In this document: positions 48,669-58,733 of the stretch, piece after piece
Position numbering within the stretch: position 1 is the stretch's first letter
How the letters are laid out: every line of letters starts with the position of its first letter
Assembly (NCBI RefSeq): GCF_025602895.1
Contig: NW_026516225.1
Span: 372,001-436,000, forward strand
Reading direction: 5' to 3'
Length of the DNA stretch: 64,000 bases
From: Polychytrium aggregatum
Lineage: Eukaryota; Chytridiomycota; Chytridiomycetes; Polychytriales
Program-made: the position numbers and the translations under genes
The notes under the pieces: generated by a model
What the model was told of the DNA's origin: nothing
Database searches by the model: none
Seen by the model: the letters and a program-made list of their open reading frames with translations, nothing else

Positions 48669-51616
48669 CTATGCCTCGGTCTTTGCGCGCTTCTTGTCTG
48701 GACCTGTAGACACCCAGGAACGCGGTAAGAGTGGTGCTCTTTCTCAAGATTTTTCTCTTGCGGACCGCCCCTCATGTATCGAGAACCTACCATCAGTTCC
48801 TTCGTAGGCGTCAATGTATTCCCAGTACTTTTGGATCTCGAATTCAAGCTCCTCGGATTTGATTGCTTCGAGGATCTTGATCTCAGCGTCTTCGACGATA
48901 TCCGGATCAAGAACAATGTAGGCGCTTGAGGAATCGATCCAAGCGATATTGTCCACCTCAAAGCCGATCCTGCCGCAGGCCTCGCGAACATCATTGCTTC
49001 GCCAAGTCGTGGGCAGGTTGAAGATCCGGAAGATGTGATCGCGATCCGGCCGCTCTGCGGATCCCCCAGGATCGTGGCATAGACAGACGACAACGGGTGC
49101 ATCACAGGTCAGCGACAGCAAATGTAGCCAGAGAATGCGCCAGGAAACGGGCGATGCCCATGCAGCGGCGAAATCGGCCACAAACTGACGCGACCCAAAA
49201 GCCGTGTAAAGAGCTGAATCCCATCTTGTCCGCTTTCTGTCGGCGCTTACCCTCCTCAGTTTCAAGTTTGATGCATGCAAAATCGCTTCTCATCATATGG
49301 AGACAATTCTTCAACCTCTTCAGCGACCGCAGCTCAAAGTCTATCCGCGTTCCTTCGGTATACTCTTCGACACGCGAAATCATTTTCACAAAGACTAGCC
49401 CGGTTGAATAGGCGTCATATCCGGCCTCGTGGAATCGCTGTGTCGGACCTGTGTATCCATCAAATCCCGGTGCACAAACAACGTTTGGCAACCCAAACGG
49501 CGCCTCCCTGGCCACGGCGACCAGGTCTCCAAGCCCAGTCCTGGGTATGCGGCGCTGGGTGGCATGGTGACAAGGCAGCAGCGAGGACGGTAAGCTCGAG
49601 ATTCGCAAATCTGCCTGTCTGAGGGTGCATCATTATCCAATCCTAAGATTTGTCCATGGCAACACACCGTTAGCTCCGGCTCCGAGGAGGCAATATGCTT
49701 GGTGTCGTAGACCCTTGATGTTGCAGGCGTAACGGGTCAGATAAGCCCAAGCATCACTGTCGCCCAACGTTCGCTCAGGAGGCACAGCGAGCAGGGACAC
49801 GCACTCCATGCGATTCTTACAATGGAAACATCTTCATCAGGCCTGTTTTGAAGTCTTCAACGGACTCGGGGAGATTGTTGTTGAAGCTTTGGTATGTATG
49901 GCACAGGTCTGCGCGACGAGTTCACCATCAGCACCGACTTGCTCGAGAAGACAATATCGAACATCGGACATCGGGTGTCGTGCATCGGCATCGTTGCTGT
50001 GGCAGTCATTGGAAAGATTCGGCTACTCTCTTACCAAGCAGCATGTTATGTCCGATGACGGGCTTGCGGGCCTCCCGGAGCCAATCGATGACCTTGCGGA
50101 ATCCAATGAGCGAATCGAGCTCTCGCTGAAGCAGTGTTTGCCGCCGGCTTAGATATCTTGCCAAGGGCTTTCTGGATGTTTCTGGAGGCACAGTGCGGCT
50201 ATTCTTACCTCGGCCTCAGAGTTTTTGTTGGCTTGTCGCTGGGTACGCTCTTCAGCAGTCATGCGGGTGATTATCACCTCCTTGACCTTGCCCTCGGTTG
50301 CCAAGAACCCATTGAAGCTGCTCCCCAAGAAAAGAACACGCACATCAGACAAACTGACAAAGGTAGGCACGCTGCAGATCCGGACAGATCGTCATCGCTC
50401 ATGTCCCCTCGAGGATGTGGGTCCAACTGTCTTACCGCTTCAAGACCTCTTGGTGGATCAGCCGACGATGAAACGAAGACTCTGTGGCGATCGAGGTCTG
50501 CTTCTCAGAGGAGTTTTGGAGCCACTCGCTGACGGATGCCCTGTCATCGGTGTCGATTGGTTTTCAGTCAGCAAGTGCACCAAGATTCTTGTTTGTGTCG
50601 GCAAATCATCGCGATGGCGAGGATTCCGGACCACCAACGAAGCGATGCAGATGGGACGAAGACGCTGATGGCGGAGGACACTAACGGCACCGGGCCGGGG
50701 ACCCTCTGATAGCCGTGCAGTGCTCACATGGATTGGCTCATCCACTCGACCAGCTCCTGGGGCACTTCCAGATACTCTCGCTCGGCCTTCAGATCAAGCT
50801 TGCGTCGGATACGGGCCTCCTCGTCGTGGGACAGGAACGACACACCTGCACATCAAAGACATCAGTCGCCACAGCGGCCCAGTCCCCATCCCTGTTGAAT
50901 CCGATGGACACTGCCGAGATCGAGTGCGCAAGTGCTCTCCTCGGAAATGTCCTATTCGGCTGTCCTTTGGCTGGTGTCGCTTACCGTCTTTGATCCATTT
51001 ATTGAAATCGAAGCCGTTGTTGGCAAGAAACTCCAGACTCGAGATCTGGATCTTGTTGCATCGCTCGAGGGCAAAGGTACCTTGCTGTGGAAAGAGCCAG
51101 ATATTGAAGGGCTTGGCCTCGTAGGACTGTGTTTCCCCGCACCATTTGAAGGTGCAGATGCCGTACTGATTCATCAAGAAATCTTGGGCAGACATTCTGT
51201 ACTTTGCGTAGCGCTGTTGGATGGTGTCGTATGTGTGGGCCCGCTGGGTTGACTCCGAATGCAGGCCTTTGGAGGTCCATGGATTACGGTGTATCGCGGC
51301 CCATCAGCAAGAGAATGACGGTGTCGGGAGAAGGCAGAGCAGAGAATATGAGCTGGGGATGGTCGACGGAGGCAAAGCGACGGCTTAAGGGGTGTAGCAG
51401 ATCGCTGATCTGACCGGGCAGCCACACCCGGGCCGAATAAATCCATCCATCGATAGAAAGAACAGCGACAAGCAAGTCAGATCCGATGGTCATAGCAAGC
51501 TGAGGCCTGTTTGGCCCACCTGTCATCTCGGCGTCGATGGCCACAAAGTCACATTCATCGATGGCCTGCTTGATCACGGCCAAGGTCGCCTCAAAGTTGC
51601 TGCGGGTTACGTCCAT
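48669..51616 (-). CDS. PARN: Poly(A)-specific ribonuclease PARN
   Basis: DEDDh 3'-5' exonuclease that shortens mRNA poly(A) tails and matures snoRNA/telomerase RNA. The first exon 51616-51520 starts MDVTRSNFEATLAVIKQAI and holds FVAIDAEMTG (D,E). The second, 51266-50985, gives DFLMNQYGICTFKW and SLEFLANNGFDFNKWIKDG. Further exons give the R3H-side helix (SFHRRLIHQEVLK), ARKPVIGHNMLL / DLCHTYQSFNNNLPESVEDF (D), VYDTKHIASS and HEAGYDAYSTGLVFVKM (H,D). The C-terminus has the PARN RRM: DHIFRIFNLPTTWRSNDVRE and FEVDNIAWIDSSSAYIVL. The last exon probably ends KKRAKTEA with TAG at 48669-48671, a basic nuclear signal. About ten exons; several inner borders are not fixed. It is divergent to the CaMK gene. 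Confidence 0.88.
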
Positions 51617-52307
51617 GGCTGGTAGAGATCCTGGAGACGGAGCCTTGTGAGGTCGAGGGTGCTCGCGGGCTGCAGCGCCGGTGTGTCCGATCAACGATCG
51701 GCGAGGAAGACGGCAGTTGAAGCAGATCCTGGGGGGCGGAGGACAGGGGTGGCGAACATGGTTCGTTCTTGGGGCCGGATCTCGATGGTTTCGCCGAACT
51801 GCCAGGCAAGCAATCGAACCGGCGCTTCCACAGCCAAACCTTGCTTGTCCATTGGCCTGGTCTCTGAACGGGGATGGTCCGGCCGAAGACTCGGCCAATT
51901 ATCGGCTCAATATGGGATTGCGAATCACAGTCTGCGGCGACCACAATCGGCCGCTATTGCAAAACAAACGGTTGCCATCGAATCAGAGTGTATCGATGAG
52001 GTCTCTGCTCTCGCGGCTGGCCTCCAAACACCGTCGTCATTCCGTTGACGAGTTGTGTGTGTGCTGTCTCAGCCGATTGAGGCTCCCGGCGGGGGGAGAA
52101 ATGGGTGGTGGGGTTCTTTCCCACGTCTCCTCGGCCGTCTGTCCTCGAAACTGACCGTCCAGAGCAGCTTTTCTTCTCCATCGCCTCGTGCTGCGGGTTG
52201 TTCTGGTGATTTTCTTGTTCATCGAGACACGACAACCTCTCTGCGGTTCTGCGTCTTGAGTTCCATTTCTCTCCGCCCTTGCCTAACGTCGATCTGCCTA
52301 CCCAAGA
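51617..52307. other. Divergent promoter region PARN / CaMK
   Basis: About 690 bp between the starts of PARN (-) and CaMK (+). No gene is recognised; an aagaatg context directly precedes the CaMK start. Confidence 0.45.
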
Positions 52308-54543
52308 ATGAGCAAAGCCAAGGTCAACATCAACGAGCGCTTCACGTTTGGCGAAACGCTCGGAAGGTATGTGCTTGAAGCAGAGCTGCTAGCACACCCG
52401 CTGTCTGCCTTTCCCCCTCTCCTTCCTGCCGAGCGATGCTGGTCCAGTAACGTGAGAACATCGAGACCTTTGAGCACGAGCCTACCAGGATTGCTGTTGT
52501 CACCCTAATTCTCAACTGACGCATGCGTAATTCCTTCCGCCCACTGCCAAATGTGTTTGCAGCGGCTCATTTGCCACGGTAGTGTCTGCTGTCGACAACA
52601 AGACCAACGTCCGCTATGCAATGAAAATCATCGACAAGAACCGGTGCCGTGGCCAGGAGGATCATATCGTGAGTGCACCTTTGCGCGACGAGTGTTTCGG
52701 CTTGGCTGACGCTATTCCGCGCGACCGGGTGGTCAGAGATAGCAGTTCCCTGTGGTGGATATCGGCCGGACATTTTTTCAGAGTCGGGACTGACACTGTC
52801 GTCTGACTGAACTGCGCCGCTTCAGGTTAAAGAAATCACAATCTTGAAAAGCATCAAGCACAAAAACTGCATTCAGTTGTACGACGTCTTCGAGACCAAG
52901 AACAGCCTCTATCTGCAGATGGAATAGTAAGGACGCTCGCACCCATGTGTTGATCGGTTGGCTGTGATGCAGTGCCCAGAATCACCGACGGCGATGCATT
53001 TGATGGATACCATCCCCAAGCCTGCACGTTGCAGAGAAGGCTTCTAATCCATACTTTGCATCTCCCAGTGTCGATGGCGGAGAACTGTTTGATCGAATTG
53101 TTAACTTGGGATTCTACTCGGAAGGCGGTATGATAAAGATACCTCGGTCGCGATTCGTGCATTTTGGAGGCCGTCTGAACAGCAGTACACCGCTGCTCGC
53201 CACTGACATCACATCAACACATGAAATCGGAACCTGTAGATGCCAAGAACATTGTCCTCAACATTCTCACGGCTCTGGACTATATTCACGGAGAGGGAAT
53301 CGTCCATCGGGTATGGGCAATGTGCGACACCAGGCCGCCATCCAGGAATCCTGCACTTGGATCCAGCGGATGCCTGTCACACGACCCAAGCGGTCAGTAC
53401 TGACTCTGAGTCCCACAATATAGGACCTCAAGCCAGAAAACTTGCTGATGGCAAGCAAGGAAGACAATGCCGAGGTCAAGCTGGCCGATTTTGGACTTGC
53501 CAGCGTGGCCACCAATGACTACATGCTGAAAACCAATTGCGGAAGCCTGACCTACATTGTAAGCGCTGGTTAGGCTGTGGGATGACACACCATGGCCTCT
53601 GGACTGATGCACCGTCGCTGGACGCTTTCAGGCTCCCGAAGTTCTCAAGTCACAGCCCTACGGAAAGCCCGTGGACATGTGGGGTATTGGTGTGATCACC
53701 TACATGTAAGCTATGCCCTTTCTATTACGACGCCCGCGACCAGAGACAGCCAATCTGCGCTATATATTCAATGTGCGCGAGCCATCGATATTGGATGCCT
53801 CGGCGTATGCGGGTTGGGACTGCGGATATGCGGTCGCGCTGACGACTTCGGTTTGCTTGTGCCGATGATGTCTAGTCTGCTTTCCGGATACCCTCCGTTC
53901 TGGGCCGAAGACGACGCCGGGATCATGGACATCACCATCAAGGGCATCTACAAATGTGAGATTGGGGTGTGCTGCATGCGGAGGCGGAGGATGAGGTAGA
54001 GCGCACTTGGTGCTAAGGGGGAAACCGGGCATTCAGATCATCGGGAACGAGCGCTACGCTCCATCGATACTGACTCGGCTTGCACTCCTGGCGTTTGATG
54101 CTTGTATGAATAGTCTTCTCTCCCGACTGGGACAACATCACCGACGATGCCAAGGACTTTATCGCAAAGCTCTTGATTGTCAATCCCGATAGCCGAATGA
54201 CGAGCTCCCAGGCCCTCAAGCATAAATGGCTGACAGATTCCACCAGCCAAACGGTCGATATCTCCAAGACTGTCGGTGACAACCTGGTCAAGAACTTCAA
54301 CTATAGGAGAAAGCTCAAGGTAGGCTCGTCTCTCGCTTGAGCGCTTGAGGGGGAGGGATATGCCGTGGCTTACCATCCATTGATGCTTTCCGGCGACTCC
54401 ATCAGGCCGGCATCGACGCCGTAATGGTCGCCTCCGGATTCGTCAACTCTGTCAAGAAAGAGACCGAGAAGCATCACTCTGACGCCATCTCGGCCGGATT
54501 GAAGGCCCTGAAGCTCAAAGCCCAGAACAACGCTGCAAAGTAA
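52308..54543 (+). CDS. Ca2+/calmodulin-dependent protein kinase (CaMK I type)
   Basis: Ser/Thr kinase of the CaMK group, read over about nine exons starting 52308-52366 ([19 protein letters not shown]) and 52563 onward. Kinase motifs in order: GSGSFATV (P-loop, split by intron 1), YAMKIIDK (Lys), [22 protein letters not shown] (HRD), LADFGLAS (DFG), GSLTYIAPEVL (APE, no activation-loop phosphosite other than the Thr/Ser-rich NCGSLTY), [18 protein letters not shown] and the C-lobe HKWLTD. The tail [16 protein letters not shown] is the autoinhibitory/calmodulin-binding type segment, followed by a short coiled end ([19 protein letters not shown]). Stop TAA at 54541-54543. The transposon lies 480 bp downstream. 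Confidence 0.87.
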
Positions 54544-55019
54544 CTGGGGGTCTGTGTCCCCAACTTGGCACAAGATCTTGGCGATTGCATGCTGGGAGAA
54601 CAAATCATAATGCCTTGCGATGTTGTGGTGCAAGAGGGCGGATTGAAAAATGGCTGTGTGTCGGGCTGGCGAGAGCAAGAGGATGTGTGCCCATTGTTGC
54701 TTGGAGGAGGGTGGATGCAGCGAATCGCACATGGAATATCCTCTGAGAGATTATTGTATTGGTCTTTGAAGCTTATAGCCGATCCGCTTGGTGCTCGGAG
54801 CGACCAATACAGCCTACACAGAAAGGGAGGCTCTCTCTGAGCCCTCGGGAATGGCGGCCAAATCGCACTTGCGGATCGGGGGATTGTCAGTTGAGTGTGC
54901 CCACAGGGGCGGGCACCGAGAAGAGTATGCATCATGTTGTATACCATGTTGCACTCAAGCGGCTGTCATTGCATTGACAATCAATATGGCGGCATGCTGC
55001 TAGTTACAGGCAATCCAAT
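54544..55019. other. Spacer between CaMK and the Fanzor transposon
   Basis: About 475 bp, the CaMK 3' flank up to the left end of the element; it ends ggcaatccaata with TA at 55019-55020. It is the left insertion flank, so any target-adjacent motif for the Fanzor would be read here. Confidence 0.5.
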
Positions 55020-55032
55020 AAAAAACGGGACA
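55020..55032. repeat. Left terminal inverted repeat
   Basis: 13 bp (AAAAAACGGGACA) matching the right end in inverted orientation. Similarity does not extend further inward. Six of the bases are a homopolymer, so the informative core is ACGGGACA. Confidence 0.7.
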
Positions 55033-55090
55033 CCCGGGATTTTGACCATTCATCGAATATTTTGTTACCCAATGTTATCGCGCGCTGGCC

Positions 55091-56023
55091 ATGACCATTC
55101 GCCACACATCCGACTTTCGCACCGCCGCATTGCGATGCTACGCCCTCATCCATAGCCTGCGTAAGGTCGCCTCCATATTCAGTGTATCCAAAAGCACCAT
55201 CCATCGATGGCACCGAGGATGCAAGCTGGATGACCCATCCCGGGTCCCAGCTCGCAGATCCACTTTCTTCGAGCAGGCATGTCCAGTCATTCGCACCCTG
55301 ATTGAACAGGACCCGTTCCAGACTGGTCCTGTGTTGCGGTGCAAGCTCGAGTCCATCCTCCAGAGGAAAGTTTCACTCTCACTCTGCCACACTGCCATCC
55401 ACCGAGCAGGTCTCTCACACAAGAGGGCAACACACCTCTACAAGTCCAAGCGACTGGATGAGCGAGTGGCACAGTTCAGGGACCAGGTCCGCTCCATTGA
55501 CCCACGACGATTCGTTTTTGTCGATGAGACAGGGATCAGGAAATCCATTTTCCCTCTCTACGGATACTCACCGAAGGGTGCTCCGCTTCGCCAGCGCAAT
55601 CACATGAAACACAAGTCTGTCTCGGCTGCATTTGCCATCAACCACTCTGGTGTGCTGCATCGCATGTACATCCCCACATCATTCAAGACACACTCGATGG
55701 TCGAGTTCTTTGAGCGAGCGAGCTTCCCAGACGACTCTGTGATTGTGATGGACAATGTCAGCATGCACAAGACAATGGCTGTCCTGGACTGCATCGAGCG
55801 CCGAGGATGGTCAGTGATCTTCACCCCACCTGCATCGCCCGACTTCAATCCCATCGAGAACTTCTTTGGGATTGTGAAGCATCAGTACAGGAAGGCCGCA
55901 GCGCTGAATGCGTCCGAGGGGTTCAAGATCGGGATGGTGACCCTGTTCGAGTCTGCCGTTCGGAGGGTGCTTCCAGATGTCTTCCCACGGCTGATTGAGC
56001 GAGCGATGCGCTTCTGGGTGTGA
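55091..56023 (+). CDS. Tc1/mariner-IS630 superfamily transposase (DD34E)
   Basis: DDE transposase that excises and reinserts the element by cut and paste. Single exon, 310 aa. N-terminal helix-turn-helix (SLRKVASIFSVSKSTIHRWH) for TIR binding; catalytic core: D145 in FVDETG, D221 in VIVMDNVSMHK and E256 in SPDFNPIENFFGIVKHQYRK. The D221-E256 spacing of 34 residues is the IS630/Tc1 type. GYSPKG and TPPASPDFNPIE are hallmark motifs. All catalytic residues are present and the frame is uninterrupted, so the gene looks functional. Only about 60 bp separate it from the left TIR. It lacks introns, unlike neighbouring host genes. Confidence 0.93.
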   Translation: MTIRHTSDFRTAALRCYALIHSLRKVASIFSVSKSTIHRWHRGCKLDDPSRVPARRSTFFEQACPVIRTLIEQDPFQTGPVLRCKLESILQRKVSLSLCHTAIHRAGLSHKRATHLYKSKRLDERVAQFRDQVRSIDPRRFVFVDETGIRKSIFPLYGYSPKGAPLRQRNHMKHKSVSAAFAINHSGVLHRMYIPTSFKTHSMVEFFERASFPDDSVIVMDNVSMHKTMAVLDCIERRGWSVIFTPPASPDFNPIENFFGIVKHQYRKAAALNASEGFKIGMVTLFESAVRRVLPDVFPRLIERAMRFWV

Positions 56024-56136
56024 ATCACGTCAACTCCGCCATTTTCGCGTTCACATCCCTGGCTTGAACCTCTCGGCGATTTTTGAACAGGGTCGCTTCC
56101 CCAACCAGCCCGCGCAGACGGGTTCCTGCTCTCGGG

Positions 56137-56143
56137 TATAAAT
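56137..56143 (+). promoter_or_regulatory. TATA box of the Fanzor gene
   Basis: tataaat at 56137-56143, 113 bp after the transposase stop and 128 bp before the Fanzor start at 56271. It overlaps an in-frame upstream ATG at 56142, which therefore should lie upstream of the transcription start. This decides for the downstream start and shows that Fanzor has its own promoter. Confidence 0.6.
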
Positions 56144-56270
56144 GCCACACCTTCGTCCTGCTGCTTTCTTCCCTCATCTCGCCTTGATCGGATCATCGCG
56201 CTATTGTACGATAAAAAAAGTCTCTGCTCTGACCAGTACCACTGGCAGGCATCCAGCATCCTCTGCCCCC

Positions 56271-58643
56271 ATGCCTCCGAAGCGTAAGGGTACCGGTGAT
56301 GGCCAGCCTCGGCCACCCAGGCCCAAGAAAGCCAAGTCACAGTCGGAGCCTGTCTCTGGTTCGTATTCTGCCCCCACGCATGCTTGGTCGTCTGTTGCTC
56401 CGTCGCTCACCACCACTGCTTCTGCAGATCCAATGGATGTCGATCCCACCGAGCCTGGTCCATCTACTTCCTCGAGTACTGGCAAGCGATGTCCCAAGTG
56501 CGATGGCACCGATCACGAACGTTGCAACACTAGCAAATGTCCCGAATACCGGCCCCTCAAGAGTTCTGTCGTCCCACTCGTGGATGGAAGGTCATCCGCC
56601 CCTCAGTTCAGCTGCTTCAAGCAGACGATGGATGGCTGTTGTCTCAATCCCGCTCTCCGCGACAAGATCCAGGCCACCGTCGAGGCCATGACCCAGATCC
56701 AGTTCGAGGCATCCAGGCTGCTCAACCTGCACATCCTCCGGTGCATCGAGCAGGATCTTCCCGTCCCCGTCATCTCCAAGTCCACCCCTGCTTTCATCCG
56801 CCAATGCTTCAAGATCGTCCAGGCCGATGCCCTCTCGACGGCCAGGGACAATGAGAAATACAACGAGCATCTGGTCGCTTCCTTTCGCGACTACCAGACC
56901 ACTCGGCACGCAGACCTGCCTCCGGCCCCTCGTCTGCCTGATGGTGCTCACAGTCAGCTTCTCACCCTGGCTGTCAATGCCTATGCCACCAACTGCACCA
57001 CCCACCTCGACCTGGCATACTGGAGACTCCTTCGCCGCTTCTGCGCTGCCGTCTTCCCAGCCAACAAGCACAAGCACGAAGCCATCGAGGCCTGTCTCGA
57101 GCTCTTCGAGAAACCAGGGCAGACTCCACCCAAGGCCGATCTCGAGTTCCTCTATCCCGAGTTTGGCCACATCCTGGACGAGTTTCGGTACAGCAACGAC
57201 CAGGACCGCTTCCGGGCCCTCCATCGCCTCTCACACCATGTGGGAATCCTCGCCCGGGACAAGATGGTCGACAATGTCCACAAGTGGATCGACTGTGACA
57301 TGCCCGCCCTCCGAGTCACCGAGCTGCAGCGCCAGGCCAAGCTGGACAAGCTCACTGCCCGAGGCATTCCCTCCGACGACAAGAGGTTCACCAAGGCCAA
57401 GTCTGAGCTCGGCACCACCAAGTCCAAGATCAACAAGCTGGCATCCAGACTCAAGTGGGCCCTCAAGCAGCTCGCTCTTGACACTCCTCCGGCCGTGTGC
57501 ACGATGGTTCCTCTATGCACTGCAAGGGCCAAGTATGTCAAGATCGACACGGTCACTCTCTGGCAACTCCTTGACACCGAACATCGTCTTGGCCTTACCC
57601 GGGACATGCTCAAGGAACAGGGCGATGACGGCATCAACAACCAGGATCGTCTCTGGCGCAGTTGCTTCAAGCTGCGTAGTTCCCTCTTCCAAGAGCGAGT
57701 CAGGGACAGGAAGCTGTTCAACTACGAGATCAGCACCGATGGCATTGGATGCACCATCGGTCTCGTCAAGTTTCTGCCTCGAACCGATCGCACCGAGACC
57801 ATCGAGCCTCCTCCGACTGCCGAGCAGCGCATCCAGGCCCACATCGGCGACCCAGACCCCGATCGCACCACTTGGATTGGCATCGATCCTGGAGTCGGCT
57901 CCATCTTCACGGCGGTCATCCAAGCACCGGGCCACCAAGACGAGGTGGTCTCGTTCTCCAATGGTCACTACCAGCACATGTGTGGCCATACGTCCAACAC
58001 CAAGTGGCACAATATCATGAAGTATCGACTCAGCATCGAGACCTGGATGTCGTCCACCCCCTCGCCCAAGGTGTCGTCCTCGGAAGCTTTCAAGGTCCAT
58101 CTCACCCATGTCCTGCGACCGGAACTTCGAGTGCAGCTCGACTTCCACCTTGGCAAGAAGGCCCGTCACCATCGCTTCACGGGCCACAAGAGGCGCCAAG
58201 TGGCCGTCGACAAGATGTGCAAGGCCGTCCTGAAGCACGCCCCGAAACGGACCAATGTGGTGATCGCCTTTGGCAATGCATCATGGCGACAGGGCAAGGG
58301 CTATGCATCCAGCCCTCGGAGGCAGCGGTTTGCTCAGTACTTTGAGCAATTCGAGCACCACCGACGCCGTCCCAATCACCATCATGGAAGCGTCAAGGTA
58401 GTCTCGACGAACGAGTTCAACACCTCGCAAGTGTGCTCCAAGTGCCTGGAGCCGGTTCGGTTGGAAGGACTCGATGCGCCCAGTGTTGCGAATTCCCACT
58501 TTGTCAGGAGCTGCAAGAATCCCAGCTGCCGGACAGTGTGGAATCGCGACGTCAATGCGGCGCGCAACATGATCACAGTATGCAGGTCGATTGTGGAGAC
58601 CGGAGAGCGACCGGTGGTCTTCACTCGGAGGCTACCAAAGTGA
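56271..58643 (+). CDS. Fanzor1 RNA-guided endonuclease (TnpB/Cas12-related)
   Basis: Eukaryotic TnpB homologue; members of this family are RNA-guided DNA endonucleases. Single intronless exon, 790 aa. A basic, Pro-rich start (MPPKRKGTGDGQ; PPRPKKAKS, nuclear-signal-like) is followed by a zinc knuckle C74-x2-C77-x4-H82-x7-C90 typical of Fanzor1. The middle (about 100-530) is helical. Nuclease core: RuvC-I D539 in WIGIDPGVGSIFTA; the canonical RuvC-II Glu position is G668 (VVIAFGNASW); the relocated Glu is E715 in STNEFNTSQVCSKC, 47 residues on; zinc ribbon C722, C725, C748, C753; RuvC-III D760 in NRDVNAARNM. All expected catalytic and zinc residues are present. The upstream in-frame ATG (56142) is rejected because of the TATA box. 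Partner gene: transposase 55091-56023. Confidence 0.95.
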   Translation: MPPKRKGTGDGQPRPPRPKKAKSQSEPVSGSYSAPTHAWSSVAPSLTTTASADPMDVDPTEPGPSTSSSTGKRCPKCDGTDHERCNTSKCPEYRPLKSSVVPLVDGRSSAPQFSCFKQTMDGCCLNPALRDKIQATVEAMTQIQFEASRLLNLHILRCIEQDLPVPVISKSTPAFIRQCFKIVQADALSTARDNEKYNEHLVASFRDYQTTRHADLPPAPRLPDGAHSQLLTLAVNAYATNCTTHLDLAYWRLLRRFCAAVFPANKHKHEAIEACLELFEKPGQTPPKADLEFLYPEFGHILDEFRYSNDQDRFRALHRLSHHVGILARDKMVDNVHKWIDCDMPALRVTELQRQAKLDKLTARGIPSDDKRFTKAKSELGTTKSKINKLASRLKWALKQLALDTPPAVCTMVPLCTARAKYVKIDTVTLWQLLDTEHRLGLTRDMLKEQGDDGINNQDRLWRSCFKLRSSLFQERVRDRKLFNYEISTDGIGCTIGLVKFLPRTDRTETIEPPPTAEQRIQAHIGDPDPDRTTWIGIDPGVGSIFTAVIQAPGHQDEVVSFSNGHYQHMCGHTSNTKWHNIMKYRLSIETWMSSTPSPKVSSSEAFKVHLTHVLRPELRVQLDFHLGKKARHHRFTGHKRRQVAVDKMCKAVLKHAPKRTNVVIAFGNASWRQGKGYASSPRRQRFAQYFEQFEHHRRRPNHHHGSVKVVSTNEFNTSQVCSKCLEPVRLEGLDAPSVANSHFVRSCKNPSCRTVWNRDVNAARNMITVCRSIVETGERPVVFTRRLPK

Positions 58644-58715
58644 TCTGTTTTATTTCTTGTGGCTTTGCTTGACGCAAGCACAGCACATACTACATGTTCA
58701 TGGAAACGGCTATAT
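58644..58715 (+). ncRNA. Candidate Fanzor guide-RNA scaffold (fRNA/omega RNA)
   Basis: In Fanzor/TnpB systems the scaffold RNA is made from the 3' end of the nuclease gene up to the element's right end, and the guide is read from flanking DNA. Here the 72 bases between stop codon and right TIR include a 6-bp stem tgcttg-acg-caagca at 58666-58680, extended by tgtg/caca at 58658-58661 and 58684-58687 across a small internal loop. The scaffold may begin inside the ORF. Structure and transcript are predicted, not observed. Confidence 0.4.
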
Positions 58716-58728
58716 TGTCCCGTTTTTT
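58716..58728. repeat. Right terminal inverted repeat
   Basis: 13 bp (TGTCCCGTTTTTT), the reverse complement of the left end. The T run is seven bases long before ctgaata, and no TA follows directly. Confidence 0.7.
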
Positions 58729-58733
58729 TCTGA

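Larger units (their letters stand above)
55020..58728. mobile_element. Tc1/IS630-type DNA transposon carrying a Fanzor1 gene
   Basis: A 3.7-kb element bounded by 13-bp perfect inverted repeats: AAAAAACGGGACA at 55020-55032 and its complement TGTCCCGTTTTTT at 58716-58728. Between them are two intact, same-strand, intronless genes: a DD34E transposase (55091-56023) and Fanzor1 (56271-58643). The left end abuts a TA dinucleotide, the Tc1/mariner target. The right end is followed by ttctgaata, so a clean TA duplication is absent and the right border may be off by a few bases or altered. It inserted between the 3' ends of CaMK and Seb1. The intact frames suggest recent activity. Fanzor1 genes within Mariner-class elements are known from eukaryotes; this copy's exact family is not established here. 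Confidence 0.85.

Noticed and set aside
56142-56270. Upstream start giving an 833-aa Fanzor
   Set aside because: The ATG overlaps a TATA box, so it should not be transcribed; the extra 43 residues lack conserved features.
56827-58020. 397-codon frame within the Fanzor gene
   Set aside because: Out-of-frame Ser/Pro/Thr-rich shadow; the overlapping frame has all catalytic motifs.
55091-58643. Bacterial IS605/IS607 TnpB contamination
   Set aside because: The protein has a eukaryotic Fanzor1 zinc knuckle and relocated Glu; the partner is a DD34E transposase, not a Y1 or serine recombinase; both flanks are eukaryotic genes.
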